DNA of 25,000 nt from Prorocentrum cordatum. Taxonomy: Eukaryota > Sar > Dinophyceae > Prorocentrales > Prorocentraceae. A program made the position numbers and the translations under genes. Shown in pieces: positions 1-7,916 of this stretch. The stretch covers positions 35,001-60,000 of the forward strand of contig CAUYUJ010003616.1 of NCBI GenBank assembly GCA_963575745.1, given 5' to 3'. The notes beneath the pieces are model-generated. The model saw only the letters and a program-made list of their open reading frames with translations. It did no database searches and was not told where the DNA came from. Positions within the stretch are counted from its first letter, which is position 1. Each line of letters begins with the position of its first letter.

Positions 1-289
1 CTGTCACAGCCGCCTCCGCGGCTTCCCTGGCACTCGAAGCGGCCGCCGGCCGCCGAAGAGCGGAGGCCGCGGCCGCCCTCTTACCCGCACTCGAGGCCGG
101 CGCCTCGGCCGGCCTCTTCTCGGCCCCGCTGGCGATGGACGACGGCGCCTGCCTGGATAGGCGCGCTCGGAGCGGCGACGAGCCTTCTACAGTGCTGGCC
201 CGCGCCGCCGCAGGCGCCACGAAGTTGTCGAGGTCGAGGCGCCCCCAGCGGCTCCCATCCGGGAGCTTCGGCAGTTTTTTCGGGGCCAT
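1..289 (-). CDS. 5' end of an unknown gene (gene A), cut by the window edge
   Basis: An ATG at 289 opens a minus-strand frame that stays open to the window edge (about 96 codons). It begins MAPKKLPKLPDGSRWGRLDL and then becomes Ala/Ser/Arg-rich. At 84 the minus strand reads G|GTAAGA, a good 5' splice donor, so exon 1 may end at base 85 and the rest to base 1 would be intron. The basic, lysine-containing start differs from the Ala/Arg-only composition of shadow frames, which supports this frame. The product is not recognised. Its 5' side faces the 360-810 pyrimidine-rich block and a possible divergent plus-strand gene. Confidence 0.45.
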   Translation of the reverse strand, partial: MAPKKLPKLPDGSRWGRLDLDNFVAPAAARASTVEGSSPLRARLSRQAPSSIASGAEKRPAEAPASSAGKRAAAASALRRPAAASSAREAAEAAVT

Positions 290-359
290 CAGCCGCGCCG
301 AAGCGGGCCGCGCGCCGAGGCGGCCTGGCCGCGCGGGCCCACTGCGCCGCGCGCCGTGA

Positions 360-815
360 GCCAGAAAACTCTGGAGGGCAGCCTACCGACCCCATCGGGG
401 CCCTCTCGAGGCCCCCCCGCGGTTCCCAAGGCACATGTCCACGGACCAAACAAAAGCCTGCCCGGTTGTCTCACTGCCCGCCCTCCGCAAGGAGTGAACC
501 AGATAATGAATATTATGGCCCTGGTCTTTCTCACCCCTTCCTCCCCCCGCCCCCCTCTCTTCCTCCTCCCTTCCTTCTCCCTTCCTCCTCCCAGTATCCC
601 CTCTCCTCCTCCCGCCCTACTCTCTTCCTCCTCCCCTCTTCCCCCCTCCCTCCCCCCTTTCTCCTTTATTCCTCCTCCCTTCCTCCTTCCTTACTCCTCT
701 GTACCTCCCCCCTTACTCCTCTATTCCTCCTCCCTTCCCCCCTTCCTTCCACCCTCTTCCCCTCTTCCTCCCCTTCCGTGCTTCGGGCCGATCGGGGATT
801 CGACTTTTCTGTTCC
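360..815. repeat. Pyrimidine-rich (CT/TCC) block between two possible divergent genes
   Basis: From about 531 to 780 the plus strand is almost purely C and T, in irregular TCC, CCT and CTTCC units. Bases 360-530 are mixed sequence with no convincing coding. The block separates the start of gene A (minus, 289) from a possible plus-strand gene (816 onward), so it could be a shared promoter region; that is inference. No TATA-like element was recognised. Confidence 0.6.
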
Positions 816-1691
816 GTGGATGGGAACATGATCTACCTTTGTAGGCTCTGTTTACCTGTTGCAGGAGCGTGCCTATTGCTTCCATTAGGTCTCGTGCGCC
901 TTTGCTGCTGCTGCTGCTGCCGTTGCTGCTGCCACGCCAGGGGCCCAGGAGCGCCAGGCGAGCGAGCTAATCCGAGTCAAGGGGCGGCAACTGGCCCGCC
1001 ACGCAGGCAAGTGGCAGCAGCAGCAGCATCAGCAGTAGATCTGCCAACGGCCGAACCCCTGGCATCTGTAAAATGGTCGTCGTCCTCCTCCTCCTCCTCC
1101 TCCTCCTCCTCCTCCTCCTCCTCTTCCCTCCCCCCATCCTCCTACCCACCCATCCTCTTCCTCCTACAGAGCGAGGGGGGGGAGGGAGAGCAGCAACAAG
1201 AGCAGCAGCAACAACCAGAACCTTCGGCGGACAGGAACCGCTCTTGCTCTAACAGGGCGCGCCCTCGGCGCGCGAAGACTGGCTTGAAATGCTGGCAACT
1301 GGCAGCAGCAGGAGCAGCATCCGCAGTTGATCTGCCTACGGCCGACCCCCTGGCAGGTGTGCGATGGCCCTCCTCCTCCTCCTCCTCCTCCTCCTCTTCC
1401 CCCTCCCCTTCTCCCCTCTTTTCCTCCTCCTCATCCACGGATCCCGATTCGCCTGCCTGGGGCGGCATCGGTGCAAGTTTCAAGTCTGTTGCGTCCTCGT
1501 GGACGCGCCCAGCAGAGTACGGCAAAACCCTCCTGCGTCTCCTGCTCCTCCTCCGCCTTGCTTCCCCCCCCATCCTTCCTCATTTTTTTGCAGAGCGAGT
1601 GTCAGACTCCCCTCGACTAAGCACATCGCTCGCATTGTCCGTAGCAAACTTCCGAAGCTGGAAAAGCAAGGCCTGTGGACAACCCCCGTGA
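816..1691 (+). CDS. Possible plus-strand gene with a duplicated exon-like unit
   Basis: A plus-strand frame is open from the ATG at 816 to TGA at 1689-1691. Two segments, 1011-1076 and 1299-1367, encode nearly the same peptide (AASAVDLPTAEPLASVKW versus AASAVDLPTADPLAGVRW) in this same frame. Many differences between the two copies are silent or conservative (TCA/TCC, GTA/GTT, CCA/CCT, GAA/GAC, AAA/CGA), the pattern expected of selected coding sequence. Each copy is followed by a (TCC)n tract and then CAG|AGCGAG (about 1168 and 1593), which look like plus-strand splice acceptors. Parts of the open frame, such as the Ser runs, may therefore be intron. It lies tail to tail with gene B (stop at 1744). 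No function is recognised. Triplet repeats keep frames open artificially, so confidence is moderate to low. Confidence 0.35.
   Translation: MDGNMIYLCRLCLPVAGACLLLPLGLVRLCCCCCCRCCCHARGPGAPGERANPSQGAATGPPRRQVAAAAASAVDLPTAEPLASVKWSSSSSSSSSSSSSSSSSLPPSSYPPILFLLQSEGGEGEQQQEQQQQPEPSADRNRSCSNRARPRRAKTGLKCWQLAAAGAASAVDLPTADPLAGVRWPSSSSSSSSSSPSPSPLFSSSSSTDPDSPAWGGIGASFKSVASSWTRPAEYGKTLLRLLLLLRLASPPILPHFFAERVSDSPRLSTSLALSVANFRSWKSKACGQPP
1084..1126. repeat. (TCC)n microsatellite
   Basis: An uninterrupted run of TCC triplets on the plus strand, directly after the first copy of the duplicated exon-like unit. A second run at about 1368-1400 follows the second copy, so the repeat was probably duplicated with the unit. 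Confidence 0.85.
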
Positions 1692-1743
1692 GAGACCGCC
1701 ACGGGCTGTCACTGCGCCATTCCCCTGAACTCTAAACCGAGCG

Positions 1744-4700
1744 TCAGCCCGCAACTCGCAGTGCATATCTCGCGCGCTGGACCTCCCCCCGCCGCCTCGC
1801 TCTATCTCCTGCGCCCCCCTGCCTCCCGCGCCCCTCTCGTCTCAGCGAGGCGGCCCCTGGGCGCCGGCCGCTCGACTGGAGAGCGCGCCAGGCGCCCCCG
1901 CCGCAAAGAAAAACACCACCGTGCCCCCGGGCTCCTGCAGCGCGCACCCACGCGGCCTTGCGCGCGGACTTGCACACAGGGGCGCCGCCAATGCTGGCTC
2001 TCTTCGCCGTCAGAACCGCTGGGGAATGCGGCGTCGCCTTTGGAAACGACGCCGTGTCGCCCACCCTGGCCCTCTTGGCGGCCCCGGGCGCAGCCCGGGC
2101 GCACCCTGTCTGGTCAGTGCCGCTGGCCCCGCTCCCAGGCGCGCTGTCTGCTGCACCGCTGGCGCCCTCCGCCTCGCTCTCCCCGCTCACTGCGCGGCCG
2201 GCGAGGATCGCCTTCCCCGCGTTCAGAAGGATCTCGGGGATCAGGCGGCCCTCGAGCGCGGGAAACTCCTCCTTCGTCTTGTCAGGCTCCTCTGCGACGC
2301 TGATGAGGTTCTTCATGGCATCGCGGACCTTCTGCTTCTGCTGGGTCAGAATCCTCGACCTCCCAAATCGACGACGTCACGTTCGCGCACCAGGCGACCA
2401 GGAAGAGCCGCTGTCGCAACTGTGACGTCACGGAGTCCACCTGCGACTCAAGATGGGGGTCGCGGTACACCTCCTTTATGAGAGAGAAGCCACCGATCAC
2501 CTGGAGCGAACGCGGGGTGGCGAGGAGGAGCCGCGGCGGAATGTACTGGGAACGAGGGGAGCTCGGTGGGATGAGACAGCGGGGGACTGGTGAAGGAACA
2601 CGAGGAGCTGGGGAAGACGGCGAACAAGGATCTGCGCACCTTGTTGACAGCATCAACCATCTTCCCACCCTTGCCGCCGAAGGTCTCCGGCATGTCCACG
2701 GTGCCACCGACAACCTTTAAGAACTCGGCCGCTTCCTGCAGCGTCTCGGGGATGGGGCTCCTCTCAAGAAGCTCCTTCGCGGCGCGCACGGCTGGCTCGG
2801 CGTCGAACCGCTTGACGGAGCGTTCGGCCCGCTCCTGCGCGACTTTCTCCAGCCATGGCACGGCCTGCGCGTGTAGCTCCTTGCTGGCCCCCACTGCTGC
2901 CTCCACATCTTCCAGAGAAGCGTCGAAAGTCTTCGCGATGACCGTCTGGAAGGCGCGCTCCGGCTGCGCCATGTCCCCGAGCTGGCGCACGGCGTCGCTC
3001 GCGTTCTCCCACAGCTCCAGGTTCAGCTCGCCCCCGGCCTGCTCGGCAAGCTCCTTGGCGTCGGCGACGGCCGCGACGCTGCACAGCCACATGTCCGCTT
3101 CCTTCCAGGTGTCCTCGGGCGGCTCCGCGCTCAGCAGCTTGGAGATATTCAAGAAGGCCTGCAATTCCTTCCGTTGCCACGCCGCCGAGTCCACGCGCTT
3201 CAGAGACTGTTATGCTGCACCCTTGGCTCTGGCCAGAACGCTGTGGCCCAAGGCCCTGCGCACGCGCGCCGCCGTGCCCAGCGCGAGGGAGAACAGCGAC
3301 TGCAGCCCCTCTACGTTGTCTTCCGCAGACACTGTCACGCCAGAGACCTTCAACAACGCCTCGGGGCTCTCCTTCAAGAGGTCGCACAACCGATTGGCTG
3401 TCTTCACTGGCTGCTTCATCCCAGGTACGTCGAGACGGCTGTGCGCGGCGATGTCGGCGATCTTCTTCAATGCCCCGAAGGCGGTCTCGTGGGGGCCCTT
3501 GATGCCATCAGGCGCCCACTCCTCGACGGTCGACCAGCCGTGCTCCAACTCCAGCCGCTCGACGCACGCGGCAGTCAGGAGCTCCTCTGGAGAACGCGTT
3601 TCGGCGCCCAAACTACATTGAGAAGGCGCGCTGCTGCAGCACCTCTGGCACAAGGTGTTCTCCTCATCATCCTCCTCCCTCCTCCGCCTCCACTTCCTCC
3701 TGATCGTTCTGGCGGTCCGGGGTCCGGGGGTGGTTCATCTGTCTGTGTCCTGTTTCTCGCTATCGGACAAGGAATCTTTCCTCAGGCCTGCTGCGGCTCG
3801 CCCCACCTCCTCGCGGGGCGAGCGCGAGAGCAACCCGAGGACCGCGTCCTCGAACGCCGTGCCTCGACAGGAGGCAAACACAGGCAACGGCGAGGTCAAA
3901 CATCCCATGCTCAAGTAGGAGAAAATAAGGCGCGCCGCAGCAGCACCGGCCAAACTAAAACCAATGGCGGATCGGAAACCCTCGAACCTCATCGAACGGA
4001 CTCGCGATCTTGCGGAGGCCCGCCCGCGGCCTTCCCTGGCGAGTTGGTGCCGGTCGGCCTCCTGCAGCGCGCCCGCCTTGGACGCGGCCTCCTTCTGCTT
4101 CTTGCAGGCGCGCGACACCTCCTCGGTCCAATTCTGCCACTGCTCCCCGGCGGCATGGCCCGTCACCTGCGCGAAGAGCTCCCGGGCTGCCTGGGCGCAC
4201 TGGAGAGCAGCCTCCTCGTGGGACCGCTTCTTCATGGCCGACTCCGCCCAACCAACGAGGACTTTGCCGCCCGGGCTCGTGTTCAAAGCGACGCCCAAGG
4301 CCCCCTCCAGCTGCGGGAGCGCCTCCAGCGCCTCCTCCACCTCAGTCAGCGGGGCAGTGCTCGCGCGCGACACTGCCCAGAGAACTTGGATTTGACCCTT
4401 CAGCTCCTCCTCCCACACTGGCCGCGCAGGGTCGGCGGGGGCCCGCTGGAGAGCATCCCGCGCGGCGCCAGCGAAGGCAACCGCGGCAGCAAACGATCCG
4501 CCTCCCTTCTTGGCGTCCGACTTCGCGACGGCCGAAATCAGGCCCGTGCCGACTCGCTCGAGGGTCGTCGTCGCGAGATCTGCCGAGGGCGCGCCATCTG
4601 CAGCACCGCTTCCCAACAGGGACATCAGCTGTAACCAATCGCAGCGCTTGATGGCCTCGTCTGCCTTCCAGCTCCTGAACCGCATGTGGTACGCCACGCC

Positions 4701-6606
4701 GAACGCGATGTCCTCCGCCGCGGCGATCTCGGTGTCTTTCAGGAGAGTCTCGGTGTTCCCTGGCTTCTCGCTCGCAGCAGCCTGCGGACTCCTCCGCCTC
4801 CTCTGGTCCCCCATCGCTCAATCTTCTTCCTCCTCCGCTTCCGCCGCCTCCTTTGAACTGGGCCGGGGGCCTCCAAGCCCCCGTTCACAAAGAGGAATGA
4901 ACAACTGAATGCGTACTGTAGCCCCCTCCTCCCTTCCTCCCCCATTCCCCCTCCCTTCCTCCTCCCTTCCGCGTCCCGTCCTCCTCCCTTTCTCCTGCCT
5001 TCCGCCTTCCTTCCTCCTACCCCCCCCCCTGCCTTCCCCCCCCCTTCCTCCCTCTCCCCCTATCGTCCTTCTCCTTTCCTCCTCCCTTCCTCCATCGACG
5101 ACGACGACGACGACCACGAACGCGACCACGACCGCGACCACTCCGCCTTGACGACCCGCACTGCCGCGGCCAGCGCCTCCTCTGAGCGCGCCAGCCACGC
5201 CTTGTTGATCTGCAGCGCCTGCGCGCCGTCATCCGGGATCTTCCCCATCTTGGCCGCTGCCTTCTTGGCCGTGTGGATGGCGCTCTCTGCGGCTGCCGCC
5301 TGCTCAAAAGCCGTGGCCTTGAAGTGGGCTCTCCCCTCCTTCGTGGACAGGTCCACATCTCCGCTGAAGTCGAGCAATTTGTAACACTCCCGGAACGTGT
5401 TGAAGAGCGCGTCGGCCTCGCCCTTGAGTTTCCTGCCGGCCGCTGCGAGGCTGAATTCGAGGGCCTTCCGCCCCCTCTTCTTCGACGCGGAGCCGTCCTC
5501 GAGAGGCGCTGGCTCGTCCGGCTGCCCGCCGCCCTCGTCGGAGTCGTCGGGCGGCTGGGCGAGCAGGGGCGCGGCCCACGAACCGCCGCTGCCACGCTTC
5601 TTCCCTGGCTGGCTCCGGCCCGAGCGCTGCGGGGTCGCCAAGGGCGGACTGGCGCTGCTGCCGTCGGCTGGCTGCGCCGAGGGCGCGGCCGTCTGAGCAG
5701 GGGCGCGGGCGGCTGACCTCTGCGGCGGCGCCTGCGCCGAGGGCGCGGCGCACTTCGAAGGGGCAGCGGCTGCGGGCGTGGCAGCCCCTTTGGCGGCAGG
5801 CCTCTCGGCTGTCTGGGCGGGGCGCCCGGACGTAGCCCTCCCGGTCGTCTGGGCTGGTGGTCTGGCCTGCGGCTTGGTCGCAGCCTTGGGCGCGGGCTTG
5901 GCGGCGCGGGCCGTGCCCCACAGGCCCGACAGCGCCGCGGCCACGAGATCCGTCTCTTCGGCGTCCTCGTCGCTCGCGGGAGAGTCGGACTGGTGCCCCT
6001 CCGACGGCGCGCTCTCTGCTGCACCGATCTCCGCGCACTGCGTGGCGCGCCGCAGGGCTGCAATTGGGGCCACGGCGGCCTCGGCAGCAGCCGCAACCTC
6101 AGCCGCGTCCGCGTCGTCGTCTGACTCGGCCACAGTCGCCAGCACCGTCCTGTCCTCCACCTTGCGATCGTCGTAGTCCGCGATGTCGTACAAGAACTTC
6201 TTCGCGCCGTCCTTCGAAGACGACTTGGCAGCGCGCCTCCTGCCAGGCGCCGTCGATGAGCTCCTCGCCGCGACAATTCGGGTCCGTGGGCAGCGGCGTC
6301 TCAGGGAAAGCCTCGTGCCACTTGCTCACGGGGCAGGCTTGATGCCAGTTCGCAGACAGGCGACGCCCGGAGACCTTGACGGAAGATACCTGGCGAGCCT
6401 GCTGGATGTCTCCCGCGGCCTGCCTGGACATGCGGCGGCGCTTCTCTGGGTCCTTCCCCGCCTGGCTCTGGACGTACGCATCCACCTTGAGCCGCGCGGT
6501 CTGCGCCCGGCCCGCATCCTGGCGCACCCACTTGATGTGCTCCTTCAGCGGCTTCTTCTCGCCGCCAGGCAAGTGGGGGCCCAAGAGCACCGCCTGCGAG
6601 AGAGAG

Positions 6607-6659
<53 letters not shown>

Positions 6660-7687
6660 GCTGGACCAAGTCGGAATCGCGTCGGACATGGGTCGGGGCC
6701 GCGTGGGACTCGAGTCGCGTCGGGCCCCGTGCAGGATAGGCCGGGCGGGGCACCCCTGCGGATCGAGCGGAGGTGGAATGTCCAACGGCAATGCTCGAAG
6801 TCGCCTCGCCGCGACCAGAAAAAATGCATTCCTCTGCCGGTTGCCCTTTTTCTCTTGCGCGGAATTGCAATGCGCTGAATTTAAAATTGCATCTTTTTGT
6901 GAATTTATTGAAAAAAATCATTTTCCCCCCAAAAAAAGTTATGTTCACCAAAACCACTTTTATGTTCACCAGGGCGATTTTATGTTCACCAGGGCGGTTT
7001 TATGTTCACCGGCCGGAAATTCAAAAAACAATTATGTTCACCAAAACCACTTTTATGTTCACCAGGGCGATTTTATGTTCACCAGGGCGGTTTTATGTTC
7101 ACCGGCCGGAAATTCAAAAAAACAATGGGAAATAGAAAAAAAATCAGAAATAGAAATTTGCAGCCCGCGCGGGCAGAGAAAAATTGAAAGCGGCGGGCTC
7201 GATTTCAGCGAAATGTCCCTTGCCCGCCTGCCTTCTTGCGCAACAGGGCCTTGCAAACCAGGCACAAATAGCCCGTGGCCTGGCGGATCATGCTGCCATG
7301 GTCGGTGTGGTACTTCCACGGCCAGTATCCGCCGAACTCGTCCTCGTTACTCGCCTGGGGATACGGGCTCGGGTCCGTGCTCTCGTGGGCGCAGAGACCG
7401 CACGTGAAGCTGGAACCATCCTTCTTGTTGAAAGGTTTCACCAGATAGCCAGCCCACTGGCCAACCACCACGAGGGCGACCTGAGAGGAAACGGGAGCCA
7501 AGAGGGAGGAAAGGAGGCGAGGCGAAAGAAAGGAAGGACATAAGGAAGTGCACAATGACGGGGGCCCCTCGACCTCGAGGCCGCGCAGCATGCGGCCCCG
7601 CCGCAACCCCGAGGCCAGGGACGGCGCTTTCTCCGTCTCCCCGTCGGTGTCGGAAGGCGATGCCTTCACCGTCTCCGCGCGGGACAT
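1744..7687 (-). CDS. Large seven-exon unknown protein with N-terminal CxxC/CxxC domain (gene B)
   Basis: Proposed exons (minus): 7687-7574, 7480-7232, 6593-5147, 4781-4031, 3586-3216, 3158-2640 and 2500-1744, about 1,400 codons. Most junctions keep the reading frame. Residues about 65-114 hold CGLC-x42-CLVC, a zinc-ribbon-like spacing, within an aromatic stretch (GGYWPWKYH). A basic helical region (EHIKWVRQDAGRAQTARLKV), an acidic and Pro/Ala-rich linker, and long helical segments to the C-terminus follow. Two frame changes remain. One is near 6230, where one missing GC in a GCGCGC run would restore frame; the other is near 2360. One in-frame TAA at 3210-3212 is covered by a proposed short intron. 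The start is the ATG at 7687. Function is unknown; a nucleic-acid or scaffold role would be a guess. It could also be two genes, split in the 4782-5146 intron. Confidence 0.55.
2138..2157 (-). repeat. Recurring motif copy 1
   Basis: Minus GGTGCAGCAGACAGCGCGCC, in the last exon of gene B (reads GAADSAP). Confidence 0.7.
2501..2639 (-). other. Gene B intron 6 (GT-AG, 139 nt)
   Basis: Minus strand GTCAACAAG|GTGCGC ... CGCTCCAG|GTGATC, phase 0, joining GGKMVDAVNK to VIGGFSLIKEVYRDP. The protein frame is shared across the junction and the interior reads as noise, which makes this one of the better supported introns. Confidence 0.6.
3159..3215 (-). other. Candidate short intron 5 of gene B (GC-AG, 57 nt)
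   Basis: The frames on both sides are in register but separated by an in-frame TAA (3210-3212). A GC donor at 3215 (GTGCA|GCATAACAG) and an acceptor ATTGCAG|GCCTTC remove 57 bases, keep phase 0 and drop the stop. A pseudogene or sequence error explains it equally well. Confidence 0.3.
3625..3643 (-). repeat. Recurring motif copy 2 (variant)
   Basis: Minus GGTGCTGCAGCAGCGCGCC, within proposed intron 4 of gene B. Confidence 0.5.
3929..3947 (-). repeat. Recurring motif copy 3 (variant)
   Basis: Minus GGTGCTGCTGCGGCGCGCC, within proposed intron 4 of gene B. The weakest of the listed copies. Confidence 0.35.
4588..4607 (-). repeat. Recurring motif copy 4 (variant)
   Basis: Minus GGTGCTGCAGATGGCGCGCC, in gene B exon 4 (reads GAADGAP). 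Confidence 0.55.
4782..5146 (-). other. Gene B intron 3 (GC-AG, 365 nt)
   Basis: Minus strand GTCGTCAAG|GCGGAG ... GTCCGCAG|GCTGCT, phase 0, joining AVRVVK to AAASEKPGNTETLL. The interior is purine-rich on the transcribed-sense strand (GGA/GGAAGG units), and a short (GTC)n run lies near the donor. Confidence 0.5.
4920..5097. repeat. Pyrimidine-rich tract (plus strand) inside gene B intron 3
   Basis: Nearly pure C/T on the plus strand in TCC and CCTTCC units, followed at 5096-5130 by a short (GAC)n run. Confidence 0.75.
6006..6025 (-). repeat. Recurring motif copy 5
   Basis: Minus GGTGCAGCAGAGAGCGCGCC, in gene B exon 3 (reads GAAESAP). Confidence 0.7.
6611..6656. repeat. (AG)n microsatellite, 23 units, at a splice acceptor
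   Basis: Perfect AG repeat on the plus strand, read as (CT)n on the minus strand. It ends about 17 bases before the CGCAG acceptor of gene B exon 3. Confidence 0.9.
6940..7126. repeat. Tandem duplication of a 93-bp unit made of 20-bp subrepeats
   Basis: Copies 6940-7032 and 7033-7126 differ only by one A in a homopolymer. Each contains four TATGTTCACC boxes about 20 bases apart, then CGGCCGGAAATTC. The unit lies in an AT-rich stretch within gene B intron 2. Confidence 0.9.
7481..7573 (-). other. Gene B intron 1 (GT-AG, 93 nt)
   Basis: Minus strand CTCGAG|GTCGAG ... CCTCTCAG|GTCGCC. A clear pyrimidine-rich 3' end precedes the AG. Splicing joins GLE to VALVVVGQWAGY in phase 0. The intron length is a multiple of three and has no stop, so retention cannot be excluded. 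Confidence 0.5.
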
Positions 7688-7916
7688 CGCGGGGGGCGAG
7701 GGGGCGGGCGCGGCGGCGGGCAGCGAGGCGCTGGCGCGGACGGCAGCTTAGCCGCAGCTCGGGAACAATGCTGCGCCGAGAGACGCGGCGAAACAGCGAT
7801 TGGAGCAACGATCAGGCGACAGCTGCGCGATTGCAGCGGGCGGCCGCGGCGGCGACAACGGCTCTGAGAAATGCACTTTTACACGCCTACGCTTCGTATC
7901 TGTCCTGGCGGGAAGA
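7688..7916 (-). other. Intergenic spacer between genes C and B
   Basis: 229 bases between the TGA of gene C and the ATG of gene B. It is GC-rich with no recognised promoter box and is the likely site of the gene B 5' UTR. Confidence 0.4.

Larger units (their letters stand above)
3587..4030 (-). other. Gene B intron 4 (GC-AG, 444 nt)
   Basis: Minus strand GGGAAG|GCCGCG ... TTCTCCAG|AGGAGC, phase 1, joining RHQLARE to EELLTAACVERLEL. It holds two variant copies of the recurring 19-20 base motif (3929 and 3625). Confidence 0.5.
6594..7231 (-). other. Gene B intron 2 (GC-AG, 638 nt)
   Basis: Minus strand CGCAAGAAG|GCAGGC ... CTCGCAG|GCGGTG, phase 0, joining LLRKK to AVLLGPHLPGG. Without splicing, exon 2 meets a stop within a few codons. 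The 3' end is a (TC)n microsatellite acting as the polypyrimidine tract. The interior is AT-rich and holds a 93-bp tandem duplication. Confidence 0.6.

Noticed and set aside
6940-7126. CRISPR-like array of regularly spaced TATGTTCACC boxes
   Set aside because: Boxes are only 10 bases, the intervening sequences repeat too, and the setting is a eukaryotic intron.
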